Below the pieces are notes generated by a model. That model did no database searches. It was not told the origin of the DNA and saw only the letters and a program-made list of their open reading frames with translations. From NCBI GenBank assembly GCA_910585755.1, contig CAJUFH010000042.1:1-27817 (forward strand): a stretch of DNA of 27,817 nt, written 5' to 3'. Positions within the stretch are counted from its first letter, which is position 1; every line of letters starts with the position of its first letter. Positions 16,132-25,500 of the stretch are shown here, piece after piece. The translations under genes were made by a program, and so were the position numbers. The stretch comes from an uncultured Muribaculaceae bacterium (lineage in GTDB: Bacteria > Bacteroidota > Bacteroidia > Bacteroidales > Muribaculaceae).

Positions 16132-17355
16132 TTACAACGTTTCCTCTCCGGGGAGTTTCTTGAGGTTCGGCAGAAGGGCGGCCACGAGGCCGAGAAGCGG
16201 GGTATATGCGCAGAAATTGTAGACCGCGTCGATGCCGTATGTGTCGGCGAACTCTCCCAGTATGGCCGACGCTACTCCCGCTACCCCGAACGCGAAGCCG
16301 AAGAACAGCCCTGAAACGAGCCCGAGCTTGTTAGGAAGCAGCTCCTGCGAATACAGCAGTATGGCCGGGAACGCCGAGGAGAGCATGAATCCGACGCAGA
16401 AGCTGAGCGCGACCGTCAGCGCCAGGCCGCAGTGGGGCATAAGGAGGCTGAACGGAGCAGTCCCGAGAATCGAGGCCCAGATGACGGGTTTGCGGCCGTA
16501 GCGGTCGCCAATCGGGCCTCCGACGAGGGTTCCCGCCGCGGTAGCCACGAGGAAAACGAACAGGAAAATCTGCGACATCCTGATGGTCACGCCGAACCGT
16601 TCTATCAGGTAGAACGTGTAATAGTTGGTGAGGCACGCCATATAGATGTATTTCGAGAAAATCAGCACCATCAGCACGCATATGACGAACACAGTGCGCT
16701 TAGGGGAGAGGGGGAGCTTCCTATGACCTACATCGCCCCTCGCTCCGGTACCGTTGGCTTTCAGGTAGCCGGAGTACCACCGGCATATGCGTCGCATCGC
16801 GTAGAACGCCATGGCCGAGACAATCAGAAACCAAGCCACGTAACCGCGGCCGTTGGGAGCCACGATCAGTGCCACAAGCAAGGGGCCGATTGACGTGCCG
16901 AAGTTGCCGCCGACCTGGAAAATCGACTGGGCGAGGCCGCGGCGCCCGTGGCTCGCGAGGGAGGTTATGCGCGAGGCTTCGGGATGTAGGGTGGATGAGC
17001 CGACACCAACGAGAAACACGGCGACGAGCACCATTGGCAGTGATGCCGCGTAGGCGAAAAGCAGTATGCCCAGGGTCGTGAACACCATACCCATCGGAAG
17101 GCTCCATACGAATGGCCGGCGGTCGAACGCGAGCCCGACGAGGGGCTGGAACACTGAGGCAGCGATCTGGTAGACAAGCGTTATGAGGCCTATTTCCCCG
17201 AACGACAGCGAGAGGTCCTCTTTCAGCATCGGATAGACCGCTGAGACCACGGATTGAAGAAGGTCATTGAAACAGTGTACGGCGCATAGCGCCATAAGTA
17301 CCGGGAAGGTGGCTTCTCCCGCGATGGTTTTCAGTTTCTGTGCTATCGTGCTCAT
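16132..17355 (-). CDS. MFS exporter, fosmidomycin-resistance (Fsr) type
   Basis: This 407-residue membrane protein has two blocks of six hydrophobic segments joined by a basic cytoplasmic loop (about 185-220), as in the major facilitator superfamily. It resembles the Fsr group: the N terminus FPVLMALCAVHCFNDLLQS, VYPMLKEDLSLSFGEIGLI, FDRRP and GSSTLHPEASR are typical, and a second MFS motif GDRYGRKP lies in the C-terminal half. Fsr proteins export fosmidomycin and probably natural substrates. The true substrate here is unknown. The ATG at 17355 is chosen over the longer reading from 17406 because the promoter -7 box lies at 17377-17384. The efflux adaptor gene starts 70 bases after its stop, with its own promoter in the gap. 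Confidence 0.85.
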   Translation of the reverse strand: MSTIAQKLKTIAGEATFPVLMALCAVHCFNDLLQSVVSAVYPMLKEDLSLSFGEIGLITLVYQIAASVFQPLVGLAFDRRPFVWSLPMGMVFTTLGILLFAYAASLPMVLVAVFLVGVGSSTLHPEASRITSLASHGRRGLAQSIFQVGGNFGTSIGPLLVALIVAPNGRGYVAWFLIVSAMAFYAMRRICRWYSGYLKANGTGARGDVGHRKLPLSPKRTVFVICVLMVLIFSKYIYMACLTNYYTFYLIERFGVTIRMSQIFLFVFLVATAAGTLVGGPIGDRYGRKPVIWASILGTAPFSLLMPHCGLALTVALSFCVGFMLSSAFPAILLYSQELLPNKLGLVSGLFFGFAFGVAGVASAILGEFADTYGIDAVYNFCAYTPLLGLVAALLPNLKKLPGEETL

Positions 17356-17376
17356 GCGTTTTTGTTTTTCAGAGCG

Positions 17377-17407
17377 CGAAGTTACCCATTTCCACCGAGA
17401 CAACAAA
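17377..17407 (-). promoter_or_regulatory. Promoter of the MFS gene
   Basis: On the minus strand TTTG (17404-17407) is followed after 19 bases by TAACTTCG (17377-17384), with one deviation from consensus. The ATG at 17355 lies 21 bases beyond. The TTTG is also part of the T-rich tail of the hairpin at 17412-17454. Confidence 0.6.
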
Positions 17408-17454
17408 AGACCGTCCCCGCTACCCGAGCCGCAAGGCAGAGGATGGCGGGGACG
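17404..17454 (-). terminator. Probable terminator of the coiled-coil lipoprotein gene
   Basis: Read on the minus strand, a perfect 9-bp stem CGTCCCCGC/GCGGGGACG (17446-17454 and 17412-17420) encloses 25 bases and is followed by GTCTTTTGTTG. It begins 21 bases after the stop codon at 17476. The loop is long and the T-run short, so efficiency is uncertain. Its tail doubles as the -33 box of the next promoter. Confidence 0.5.
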
Positions 17455-17475
17455 TTATTCTTAGTACGCTTGAGA

Positions 17476-18345
17476 TTAGTCGATCTGGATAACCAGGTAG
17501 TTCGACTTGTTCCAGAACGCGGCGGGATCTGTGATTTTCAGAATCTTCTGGCCGGACGCGTCTTCGTCAATCTGGTAAGAGTTCTTTGGCTGCTGGGTCA
17601 TCACCTTGCCTTTCTTCGAGTGCAGGGGGATGGTTGTCAGAGTGCGTTTGTCAGCTTTCAGGAAGGCGTTTACCTGGAAGTCCTCGGGAAGGACTTTTGT
17701 CTTGCGGAGGAATCCGCCCTCGATAATCTTCGCCTCTTTGAGTTCCTTGTTGGAGCCGACGACGTAGTAGCAGGTGTTCAGCTCGTTGGTAAGCTTAACA
17801 GCCTCTTCCTGGGCCATGTCCTTAGCCTCGGTTACGTCCTTGACGGCGGTGTTGAGCGAGTCGGTGGTCGCTGTGAGGCGTTCGATATTGATGTTGGCCT
17901 GGGCGAGTTCGCCGCGGAGACCTTCGATAGTGCCTTCCTGGTCGGCAATCTGCTTTTTGAGGGTTTCGATGGTGCGCTGGAGAGTCTTGTTGTTACTGTC
18001 GGAGGCGTTTAATCTCTTCTCAAGTTCTGCCAGACGCTCGCGGCGCTGCTGGAGTGTCTGCTGGATAGCCATCATGTCGTCGCGGATCTGCTGTCGGCGG
18101 TCTTTGGATTCGGTGGTGAGGTCGCCGGTGGAGGCGAGGATATTCTCGAGCTGCTTGATTTGGGCCATCCCCTCGGAAATATCGCTGACGAGGTTCAGAA
18201 GCGAGTCCTGGTTTGCCAGGGCGACTTGAAGCGAGTCCGATGCTGTCGGCGCGTGGCCGGCTCCCTCATAGGTGTTCTTTTTGGAGTCGCACGCGGTAGC
18301 GCCTATGGCGAGTGCGGCAAGCAGGGTGTAGGTTAGCTTTTTCAT
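17476..18345 (-). CDS. Coiled-coil lipoprotein, possible Cbp1-family adhesin
   Basis: This 289-residue protein begins with a lipoprotein signal ending in GATAC (Cys19). After a short linker it forms a long, nearly continuous coiled coil (about 70-190) rich in Gln, Glu, Leu and Lys, for example RRERLAELEKRLNAS and LKKQIADQEGTIEGLRG. A conserved globular tail follows (about 195-289) with CYYVVGSNKELKEAKII and a C-terminal SNYLVIQID. The pattern resembles Bacteroidota lipoproteins annotated as Cbp1-family collagen-binding adhesins; this rests on memory of the family, not a search. Surface or periplasmic display is likely. It is 32 bases after rsmI on the same strand, so it may be the last gene of the dacB-rsmI transcript. 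Confidence 0.7.
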   Translation of the reverse strand: MKKLTYTLLAALAIGATACDSKKNTYEGAGHAPTASDSLQVALANQDSLLNLVSDISEGMAQIKQLENILASTGDLTTESKDRRQQIRDDMMAIQQTLQQRRERLAELEKRLNASDSNNKTLQRTIETLKKQIADQEGTIEGLRGELAQANINIERLTATTDSLNTAVKDVTEAKDMAQEEAVKLTNELNTCYYVVGSNKELKEAKIIEGGFLRKTKVLPEDFQVNAFLKADKRTLTTIPLHSKKGKVMTQQPKNSYQIDEDASGQKILKITDPAAFWNKSNYLVIQID

Positions 18346-18377
18346 AAATAAATAGTTGAAATGTTCTGAATTAGCTG

Positions 18378-19115
18378 TTATTCGTTGTCCGCGTCGTCGG
18401 CGCGGTATTTGTTTTTGTGGACTCTCGGTCCGGCGGACTTCTCCGTTTTGCCCGACACAACAATAACGATTTCCCCTTTCGGATTGTTCGCGGAAAAATA
18501 TTCGGCGAGTTCCCCCAGGGTGCCGTTGTGGGTTGTGTTATGGAGCTTGGAGATTTCGCGGGATACCGATGCGGGGCGTTCCGGGCCGCAGGCCGCCGCC
18601 AGTTCGGCGAGGGTGCGGGCCAGTCGCAGCGGCGACTCGTAGATGATAAAGGTGCGCGTCTCTTCTGCCAGTTCGCCCAGGCGGGACGCCCTTCCTTTCT
18701 TGGGGGGGAGGAACCCCTCGAAGGTGAAGCGGTCGCAGGGGAGTCCGGAATTTACCAGGGCGGGGACGAAGGCAGTCGGCCCGGGGAGGGTTTCGACCTC
18801 GATGTCGTTTTCCCGGCAGGCCCTGACGAGCAGGAAGCCGGGATCGGAAATGGCGGGGGTTCCCGCGTCGGATACGAGCGCTATGGTTTCTCCCGCTTTC
18901 AGCTTTTCGAGGAAGGGAGTGGTCGCGGTGTGCTCGTTGAATTTGTGGTACGACTGCATCGGGGTCGTGATACCGAAATGGCGTGTCACGACCGAGGAGG
19001 TGCGCGTGTCCTCCGCCAGAATCAGCGAGGCCTGGCGAAGCGTCTCGACCGCGCGGGGCGCCATGTCGCCGAGGTTTCCGACAGGGGTCGGCACAACGAA
19101 AAGTTTTCCGCTCAT
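18378..19115 (-). CDS. rsmI: 16S rRNA (cytidine(1402)-2'-O)-methyltransferase
   Basis: This 245-residue cytoplasmic enzyme belongs to the tetrapyrrole-methylase fold and uses S-adenosylmethionine to 2'-O-methylate C1402 in the decoding centre of 16S rRNA. Diagnostic motifs are VPTPVGNLGD (8-17), LAEDTR (33-38), VSDAGTPAISDPG (81-93), LPGPTAFVPAL, FEGFLPPKKG and a late SREISK. The ORF can be read from a TTG at 19136, but the ATG at 19115 gives the normal N terminus and leaves a 10-base gap to the upstream gene. The last roughly 20 residues are a basic/acidic tail of no known function. Confidence 0.95.
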   Translation of the reverse strand: MSGKLFVVPTPVGNLGDMAPRAVETLRQASLILAEDTRTSSVVTRHFGITTPMQSYHKFNEHTATTPFLEKLKAGETIALVSDAGTPAISDPGFLLVRACRENDIEVETLPGPTAFVPALVNSGLPCDRFTFEGFLPPKKGRASRLGELAEETRTFIIYESPLRLARTLAELAAACGPERPASVSREISKLHNTTHNGTLGELAEYFSANNPKGEIVIVVSGKTEKSAGPRVHKNKYRADDADNE

Positions 19116-19125
19116 ATTCTTGCTG

Positions 19126-19671
19126 TTAGATTTCAAAAAGACCGCTTATGACAGCCAGGAACTCTTTCGCCTCAGGGCGTTTGGGGTCTATCGCGTAGTT
19201 GTTTATGAGTATCTCGCGGGCCTGGGAGGCTGACGAGCATCTGCCGACATCCTCCAGCGCCCGGTCGAAAAGCACCTGCGACCCTTGGAACAGCTCGCGC
19301 CTGAACAGGAAAAGGTCGTTGAGCGAGAACATGCGGCGCAGTTCGGCGGCCACAAGTCCCGGAGCGTCTGCTTCCGCTTCAGGTTCTGGCTCGGCTACCG
19401 GCTCTGGTTCAGGTTCGACTGAGGGTTCAAGGTCGACCGAAGGCACGGGTATGGGTTCCGGTTCGGGTTCCGGGGACGCCTCAGGCTCCGGTTCGGGGAT
19501 CTCCTCGGCGGGAGCCTCTTCCGTGATGTCGGGCATTGTCGCGGCCAGCTCCGCGAGGCGTATGATGTCGAGTTTCGTTTTCGGCAGCAACCCTTCGCTG
19601 TCGTTGTCCTTCGCGACGAGCAGTTGCTCGGCAATCTCTGCCGCGAGGTTTATCATTTCTGTCAAAACCAT
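19126..19671 (-). CDS. Hypothetical protein with Pro/Glu linker
   Basis: This 181-residue acidic protein has no signal peptide or membrane segment. The N-terminal 48 residues are helical. Residues 49-102 are a low-complexity linker of repeated PEPE units mixed with Val and Ala. The C-terminal part (about 105-181) begins LRRMFSLNDLFLFRRELF and ends KEFLAVISGLFEI; this FSLNDxFxFRRELF domain is one I associate with conserved Bacteroidota proteins of unknown function. The gene sits 14 bases after dacB and 10 bases before rsmI, so all three are probably co-transcribed. Met6 is an alternative start. The linker length may vary between strains because its codons are repetitive. Confidence 0.75.
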   Translation of the reverse strand: MVLTEMINLAAEIAEQLLVAKDNDSEGLLPKTKLDIIRLAELAATMPDITEEAPAEEIPEPEPEASPEPEPEPIPVPSVDLEPSVEPEPEPVAEPEPEAEADAPGLVAAELRRMFSLNDLFLFRRELFQGSQVLFDRALEDVGRCSSASQAREILINNYAIDPKRPEAKEFLAVISGLFEI

Positions 19672-19685
19672 AGCTTTGTCGTTGT

Positions 19686-20930
19686 TTAGGAGAAAGTATT
19701 TAAGAGAAAGTTCTGGATAGCTTTGCGTACTTCGGCCGACGGGCAGAAATACCCGTTGACCATTACCACCACGGCGTGGGTCGGGGTGCCGTCGTTGTCA
19801 ATCTTATATCCGGCGTAGCAGAGCACACCCATCATGCTGCCGCTTTTAAGGGCCAGCTTCCCTTCGAGCCGAGTGCCGCGGAGGAGTTTCTTGACCGTGC
19901 CGTCCCTTCCGGCGAGAGGGAACAGCGCCGCGTATCTCGCCGCATCGGGGCGCCCAGCCATTTTGGCGAGCAGGAGTGACAGGAACCTCGCGGAGAAGCG
20001 GTCGTTGCGCGACAGGCCGCTCCCGTCGAACAGCCCGACGCTCGAAGTGTCGAGGCCGAGACCGCCGAGCAGCTCTTTCTCCCTCGTCAGGGAGGCTTTC
20101 AGCGAGCCGCCTGGAGCGAGCGCCCGCAGCATTGCTTCCGCGAAAAGATTGTCGCTTTTGACCATCATGCGCGAGAGAATCTCGTCGAAACAGGCCGACT
20201 TATGCGCGGCGAGGGGGAGCAGGCTGTCGGCCAGCGGGGGCTCTTCCTCGCCCCATTCGACCGTTATCCCGCGCCGTCCCAGCTCGCTTTCGACCTCCGC
20301 GGCGAAAGCCTCCGGCGGATCGGGCAGAGCCTTGTCGGTGCCGCGGGTGTTGCCGTTATAGTTGATGGCGTACAGCCCCGCGCCGTAGCTCCATTCCGCG
20401 TCACCGATTTCCCAGCGGGAGTTCGGCCCTTGCGAGGGGACCCATGAGCAGTCGGGAAATATCGAGCCGGTTACCTTGCGGACGCCGAGCCGGCATAGCG
20501 CGGAGGCGATGCTGTCGGTCAGGCCCGTGCCCCGGGGGAAGGAGGGTAGGGAAGTAGTCGGGTCCCCTTTCCCCGCGATTACAACGGAGCCGTTGAGTAC
20601 GTCGCCGTCAATCGAGCCTGAGATGAAGGCCGGGGTCTCGAAACTGTTGTCGACGAGTCCGGCGGCGAAAACCGATGCCGCGGTGACGCATTTCGTAATC
20701 GAGGCGGGGGTTAGGGCTGTCTCGGGGTTGACGCTGACCGTCTCGCGGCCGGTCGAGAGGTCGCGCACCACGATCCCTACCTGCGCCGCCTCGCGGCCCC
20801 GGAAGGAAAGCCCCTGAGCCGTCGCCGCGAAGGCGGCCACAAGCAGCCCCGCGGCGAGCAGGCCGCGCCGTATGCCGGCTCCTCGTCGTCCGCTGTACGG
20901 TATGGCTGAATATGTTTTTTCTTTGCCCAT
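19686..20930 (-). CDS. dacB: D-alanyl-D-alanine carboxypeptidase/endopeptidase (PBP4, peptidase S13)
   Basis: This 414-residue periplasmic penicillin-binding protein trims or cleaves peptidoglycan cross-links. A polar, basic N terminus precedes a hydrophobic segment (about 22-38) ending in ATAQG, a probable signal peptide or anchor. The three active-site motifs are present: SxxK in PASITK (Ser77, Lys80), SxN in KSDNLFAE (259-261) and KSG in LKSGSM (362-364), the local form of KTG. DGSGLSRND (302-310) is a further S13 signature. The length is typical of S13 enzymes with a reduced inserted domain. It is the first gene of a leftward set with the Pro/Glu protein and rsmI, and is divergent from tetR. 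Confidence 0.93.
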   Translation of the reverse strand: MGKEKTYSAIPYSGRRGAGIRRGLLAAGLLVAAFAATAQGLSFRGREAAQVGIVVRDLSTGRETVSVNPETALTPASITKCVTAASVFAAGLVDNSFETPAFISGSIDGDVLNGSVVIAGKGDPTTSLPSFPRGTGLTDSIASALCRLGVRKVTGSIFPDCSWVPSQGPNSRWEIGDAEWSYGAGLYAINYNGNTRGTDKALPDPPEAFAAEVESELGRRGITVEWGEEEPPLADSLLPLAAHKSACFDEILSRMMVKSDNLFAEAMLRALAPGGSLKASLTREKELLGGLGLDTSSVGLFDGSGLSRNDRFSARFLSLLLAKMAGRPDAARYAALFPLAGRDGTVKKLLRGTRLEGKLALKSGSMMGVLCYAGYKIDNDGTPTHAVVVMVNGYFCPSAEVRKAIQNFLLNTFS

Positions 20931-20943
20931 GTTTTTTGAACAA

Positions 20944-20975
20944 CGAAATTAGCAAAATAGCTGCCGACGGCCAAG
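20944..20975 (-). promoter_or_regulatory. Promoter of dacB
   Basis: On the minus strand CTTG (20972-20975) is followed after 20 bases by TAATTTCG (20944-20951), each box with one deviation. The ATG at 20930 is 13 bases further, so the leader would be very short. Confidence 0.45.
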
Positions 20976-21021
20976 AGAACGCGCCTAAAATTCGCCAAAA
21001 CACCCCTTTTCCCCATAAAAC

Positions 21022-21053
21022 TATGCGGGTATGAACTTTTTTTACTAACTTCG
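21022..21053 (+). promoter_or_regulatory. Promoter of tetR-fabG
   Basis: TATG (21022-21025) is followed after 20 bases by TAACTTCG (21046-21053), near-consensus. The ATG at 21076 is 22 bases further. The T-rich stretch 21037-21043 lies between the boxes. No clear TetR-type palindrome was recognised, so autoregulation cannot be judged. Confidence 0.5.
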
Positions 21054-21075
21054 CACAAATTTTTCAACGTAGATT

Positions 21076-21684
21076 ATGGGAAGCAAAACCCGAGAGAAGC
21101 TTATCGAGGTCGCCCGACAGCTCTTCGCCCGCAAGGGGGTGGAGAACACGACTATGCTCGACATCGCCAATGCTTCCGACAAGGGAAGGCGCACCATCTA
21201 CACATATTTTAAAAATAAGAAGGAGATTCACCAGGCCGTTATCGAGCGCGAGAGCGAACAGCTCGTAAGCCGCGAGCGGAGCATTATCAGCAACGACGCT
21301 TCGGCCGCCGAGCGCCTTTCCGAACTTCTGCACACCCGTGCCGACATTGTCGCAGGCCAGGTCGGATGGCAGCTCCCAGAGTCGATTCCCGACCTGCTGA
21401 AGCTCGATTTCCGCCGCTCCGGCAAGACCAAGCGTCTCGCCGCCAGGAAGGAGATGCAGATTCTCCGCGAGATTCTCCACGAAGGGGTCGCCTCCGGCGA
21501 GTTCAGCCGCGAACAGGCCCGCAGGGCCGAGAGCGCGGCCGTCGTACTCCTCCTCGGAATCGAAAGCCCGCTGACCCAGCAGGCTCTCGAGAACCTCGGC
21601 CTCGACCGCCAGCGCGTCCAGGACCAGACTATCGAGTTCGTCATCGAGGCGCTCCGGCAGCAACCATCATCTCCCCGACAATAA
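21076..21684 (+). CDS. TetR/AcrR-family transcriptional regulator
   Basis: This 202-residue protein opens with a typical TetR DNA-binding domain: a helix with REKLIEVARQLFARKGVENTT, then the helix-turn-helix region MLDIANASDKGRRTIYTYFKNKKEI (two adjoining segments, about 27-51). The remainder is helical and would form the ligand pocket and dimer face; it ends in an Arg/Pro/Ser-rich tail. The ligand is unknown. It lies 35 bases upstream of fabG on the same strand. I recall this pairing in other Bacteroidota, which would suggest a link to fatty-acid or envelope lipid control, but this is inference. Confidence 0.9.
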   Translation: MGSKTREKLIEVARQLFARKGVENTTMLDIANASDKGRRTIYTYFKNKKEIHQAVIERESEQLVSRERSIISNDASAAERLSELLHTRADIVAGQVGWQLPESIPDLLKLDFRRSGKTKRLAARKEMQILREILHEGVASGEFSREQARRAESAAVVLLLGIESPLTQQALENLGLDRQRVQDQTIEFVIEALRQQPSSPRQ

Positions 21685-21719
21685 AGAACATTCAACATCA
21701 ATTTCATAACATAAACCCT

Positions 21720-22466
21720 ATGAAACTTCTCGAAGGAAAGACTGCCCTCATAACCGGCGCCGCCCGCGGCATCGGTAAGGAAATCGCCCTGCGCTTTGCC
21801 GCCGAAGGGGCCAACATAGCGTTCACCGACCTCGTAATCGACGAGAACGGCAAAAAGACCGAAGAAGAAATCGCCGCTCTCGGCGTTAAGGCCAAAGGCT
21901 ACGCTTCCAACGCCGCCGATTTCGCCCAGACCGAAGAGGTCGTGAAGGAAATCCACAAGGATTTCGGCTCAATCGACATCCTGGTGAACAACGCCGGTAT
22001 CACGAAGGACGGCCTTATGATGCGTATGACCGAGGCCCAGTGGGACGCCGTTATCGCCGTTAACCTCAAAGGCGCCTTCAACTTCATCCACGCCGTGCTC
22101 CCCATTATGCTCCGCCAGAAGCACGGCTCGATTATCAATATGGCATCCGTCGTTGGCGTTCACGGCAACGCCGGCCAGTCGAACTATGCCGCCTCCAAGG
22201 CCGGCATGATCGCCCTCGCCAAGAGTATCGCCCAGGAGGTAGGCTCGCGCAACATCCGCGCCAACGCCATCGCCCCCGGTTTCATCGACACCGCGATGAC
22301 CGCCGCCCTCCCCGAGGAAATCCGCAAGGACTGGATTCAGAAAATCCCCCTGCGCCGCGGCGGAACGGTCGACGATATCGCCAATGTCGCTACGTTCCTC
22401 GCTTCCGATATGTCGAGCTACGTTACCGGCCAGGTTATCCAGGTCGACGGCGGCATGAACATGTAA
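21720..22466 (+). CDS. fabG: 3-oxoacyl-[acyl-carrier-protein] reductase
   Basis: This 248-residue cytoplasmic short-chain dehydrogenase reduces 3-oxoacyl-ACP with NADPH in the fatty-acid elongation cycle. The cofactor motif TGAARGIG (12-19), NNAG (90-93), Asn115 in AVNLKG, Ser143 in INMASVVG and the YxxxK pair Tyr156/Lys160 in SNYAASK form the complete active site. PGFIDTAM and the C-terminal VTGQVIQVDGGMNM are typical of FabG proper. The frame is open much further upstream, overlapping tetR, but the ATG at 21720 gives the standard N terminus MKLLEGKTALITG. The gene ends in a clear terminator. Confidence 0.95.
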   Translation: MKLLEGKTALITGAARGIGKEIALRFAAEGANIAFTDLVIDENGKKTEEEIAALGVKAKGYASNAADFAQTEEVVKEIHKDFGSIDILVNNAGITKDGLMMRMTEAQWDAVIAVNLKGAFNFIHAVLPIMLRQKHGSIINMASVVGVHGNAGQSNYAASKAGMIALAKSIAQEVGSRNIRANAIAPGFIDTAMTAALPEEIRKDWIQKIPLRRGGTVDDIANVATFLASDMSSYVTGQVIQVDGGMNM

Positions 22467-22497
22467 TCCCCGCGTAATAAACGGCAAAATAAGAAAA

Positions 22498-22523
22498 AGA
22501 GGCTTCCCGGAGCCTCTTTTTTT
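22498..22523 (+). terminator. Intrinsic terminator after fabG
   Basis: AGAGGCT (22498-22504), loop TCCCGG and AGCCTCT (22511-22517) form a perfect 7-bp stem followed by six T residues. An A-run precedes the stem, so it would also work weakly leftward. It lies 32 bases after the fabG stop. Confidence 0.9.
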
Positions 22524-22583
22524 GTGGAAATTCGCTAATTTCGCGGTAGTTAATACCTAATCTGATATCCTATAATTCACCGT

Positions 22584-25500
22584 ATGAAAAAGTGTTTGCT
22601 AAGTGCGGCGCTTGTTTCCGCGATGGGGCTTTCCGCTTTTGGTGCCCCGCAGGCCGAGTACCTCAACCGAGGTGTCGTGGCCTTGAAGAGCGGCGACGGC
22701 GTTTTCGTTTCGTGGCGTTCCCTCGTCACTGACGACGCGTCAACTACCTTTGACATTTATCGCGACGGGGTCAAAATCAATGACGCCCCGGTTTCGCGCG
22801 TTACTAACTTTACCGACGCGGCCGGAACCGCTGGAGCTACCTACGAGGTGCGCGCTGTCGCCGGAGGGAAGGTATTCGATTCCGGCACCTGCGCCGCCTG
22901 GGAGACCCCCTACTTCAAGGTCCATCTCGACCGTCCGCGAGGCGGGACGGTTGGCCCGGTAGGGAATGGCAGCTCATACGAATACACGCCCGACGACGTG
23001 TCTGTCGGGGATGTCGACGGCGACGGTGTCTACGAGCTGTTTGTCAAATGGATGCCGACCGATGCCAAGGACAGCGCCTCAAAGGGTTTTACCGGCCCGA
23101 CGATTATCGATTGCTACAAGCTCGACGGCACGCGCCTGTGGCGCGTGAACCTGGGCCACAATATCCGTTCCGGCAACCATTACACGCAGTTCATGGTCTA
23201 TGACTTCGATGGCGACGGCTCTGCCGAGATGATGTGCAAGACCGCTCCCGGAACCAAGGACGGCAAGGGGAACTGGGTGCTCCTCGGCGACGACAAGGAG
23301 ACCGACGACTACCGGATGTACGAGGACAATCCCTCGAAGATTTTCGGCCACGTCCGCGGCGGCTCGGAATACCTGACCGTGTTCAGTGGCAAGACGGGCG
23401 AGGCCCTCAGCACCATCCCCTACAAGCCGGCCTATGATTATGTGGACACCGGCACTTGGGGCGACAACTACTGCAACCGTTCTGACCGCTATCTGGCGGG
23501 AGTGGCTTATCTTGACGGGGAACGCCCCTCGGCGATTTTCGCCCGCGGTTACTACCGCTGCGCTTTCGTCTGGGCGGTGAACTACCGCGACGGGGAGCTG
23601 AAGGAAGTGTGGTTCCACGAGTCCAAGGTCAAGGACAAGGGACTGTGGGGCGAAGGTGCCCATGCCCTTACCGTCGGCGATGTCGACTTCGACGGCAAGG
23701 ATGAGATTATCTATGGCGCCGGCGCTCTCGACGACGACGGCAAGCTCCTCTACCGCACAAATCCGGGCGGCAACGATGGGCACGGCGACGCTCTCCACCT
23801 GGCGAAGATGCTCCCCGACCGCGAGGGGCTTCAGGTGTTCATGCCTCATGAATCAAAAGCCGCGTCCTATCCCTTCGATACCGAGATGCGCGACGCCCGT
23901 ACCGGCGAAATCATATTCATGAAGCCGCAGAGCGGCAAGGACATAGGCCGCGGGATCGCCGCGAACGTGTCCCCGAATTTCCCCGGCTACGAGTACTGGG
24001 CGGCCAGCGACGCTTCGGTCTACAGCTACGGCAAGGCGATCGCCAACAACCGTCCGGCTATCAACTTCCGAGTCTACTGGGACGGCGACCTGCTTGACGA
24101 GCTGCTCGACGGGACCTGGGTAACCAAGCCTGAACCCGACTTCTCGAAAATCAACACTCTGATGGATTTCAGCAAGTGGAGCAACGCTGCCTCCTGCAAC
24201 GGCACGAAGGCTACCCCGAACCTTTCCGCCGACCTTTTCGGCGACTGGCGCGAGGAGGTGATTCTCCACGATGGCTCGACTAACAGCGACCTGCTGATTT
24301 TCACCACCGCGATTCCTACCGACTACAAGCTCGACTGCCTGATGCAGGACCACCAGTACCGCATGGCGATTGCCTGGCAGAACACGGCCTATAACCAGCC
24401 GCCACATCTGAGCTATTCTCCCGAGGACCGCTTCGAGACCCGAGCCGCCCTGATGCTGAGTGAGGGTGCTTCGGCGCAGCTTGTCGACTTCGGCGCGGCG
24501 ATAGAGCCGGTTGTTGTCAAGGCGCTCCGCGCGACCGGAATCACTGCTACCGGCGTACCCGAAGGGCTCTCCTGGACTTTCGACGAGGCAACTCTTACGG
24601 GCACTCTCAGCGGCACCCCCGCCGAGGCCGGGGATTATGAGATAACCCTCGCGACTACCGGGGCTGTCGAGGACAAGAACGCCTCGATGGTAATCAAGGT
24701 GAAGGTCGCCCGGTCGGTAAAGCTCACCCCGCTGGCTTATTATTCCTGCGACGAGGTAGGGGCGGAACTTAAAAACCATGTAAGCGGTGCGGCCACCCTT
24801 GCAGCGGGGAGTGTTCCCGCCGCGTTTGAAGGAAAGAAGGGTGGGGCGCTGAACCTCGACGGCACCGCCTACTATGTGCAGCAGTCTTACCCGGCCATAC
24901 AGCTCGGCGACCGCGACTTCACCCTCGAGTTCTGGATGAAGTCGGCCGACGATGCCGCCTATATCCTACACAAAGGTTCGCACACCCGCAACGCCGACAC
25001 CGGCGCTTCCGGCCATTGGATGGGCATCGAGCTTAAAAATGCTGTTCTCTACTTTGCCATTGACGACGACGTTACCAAAAGCCAGGCTTACGTCAAGGAG
25101 GCTGACAAGTGGATGGATAACGAGTGGCACCATATGGTTATGGTGCGCGACCACTTTAACGGTCAGCTCTACATCTATGTCGACGGCGAGCGGGTAGCCA
25201 CCGGTGCCGACAATACCGGCGCTATCGCCGACAACGACGAGGCTTTCGTAATCGGAAACGTCAATGTCAACTTCGACAACACTTTCAACGGCGCTCTCGA
25301 TGAAATAACCCTCTACGAGGGAGCGATGCCTGCCGAGAAAGTCGCCGAACGTTTCGCGACGACAGGTAAGGATCTCGCATACTTCCCTCTCGACGAGGTA
25401 GGAGCGACAACCCCCAACCTCGTGTTCGGAAACGCCGTCGCCGGGGAATCGACTCCTGGAGCGGTTGCCGGAGTAAAGGGTGGAGCAGCTTCCTTCGGCC

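Noticed and set aside
22521..22543. Promoter for the PL11 gene using TTTG and TAATTTCG
   Set aside because: The spacing is only 11 bases; at the correct distance the sequence is the terminator stem. The -7 box alone is kept as a remark.
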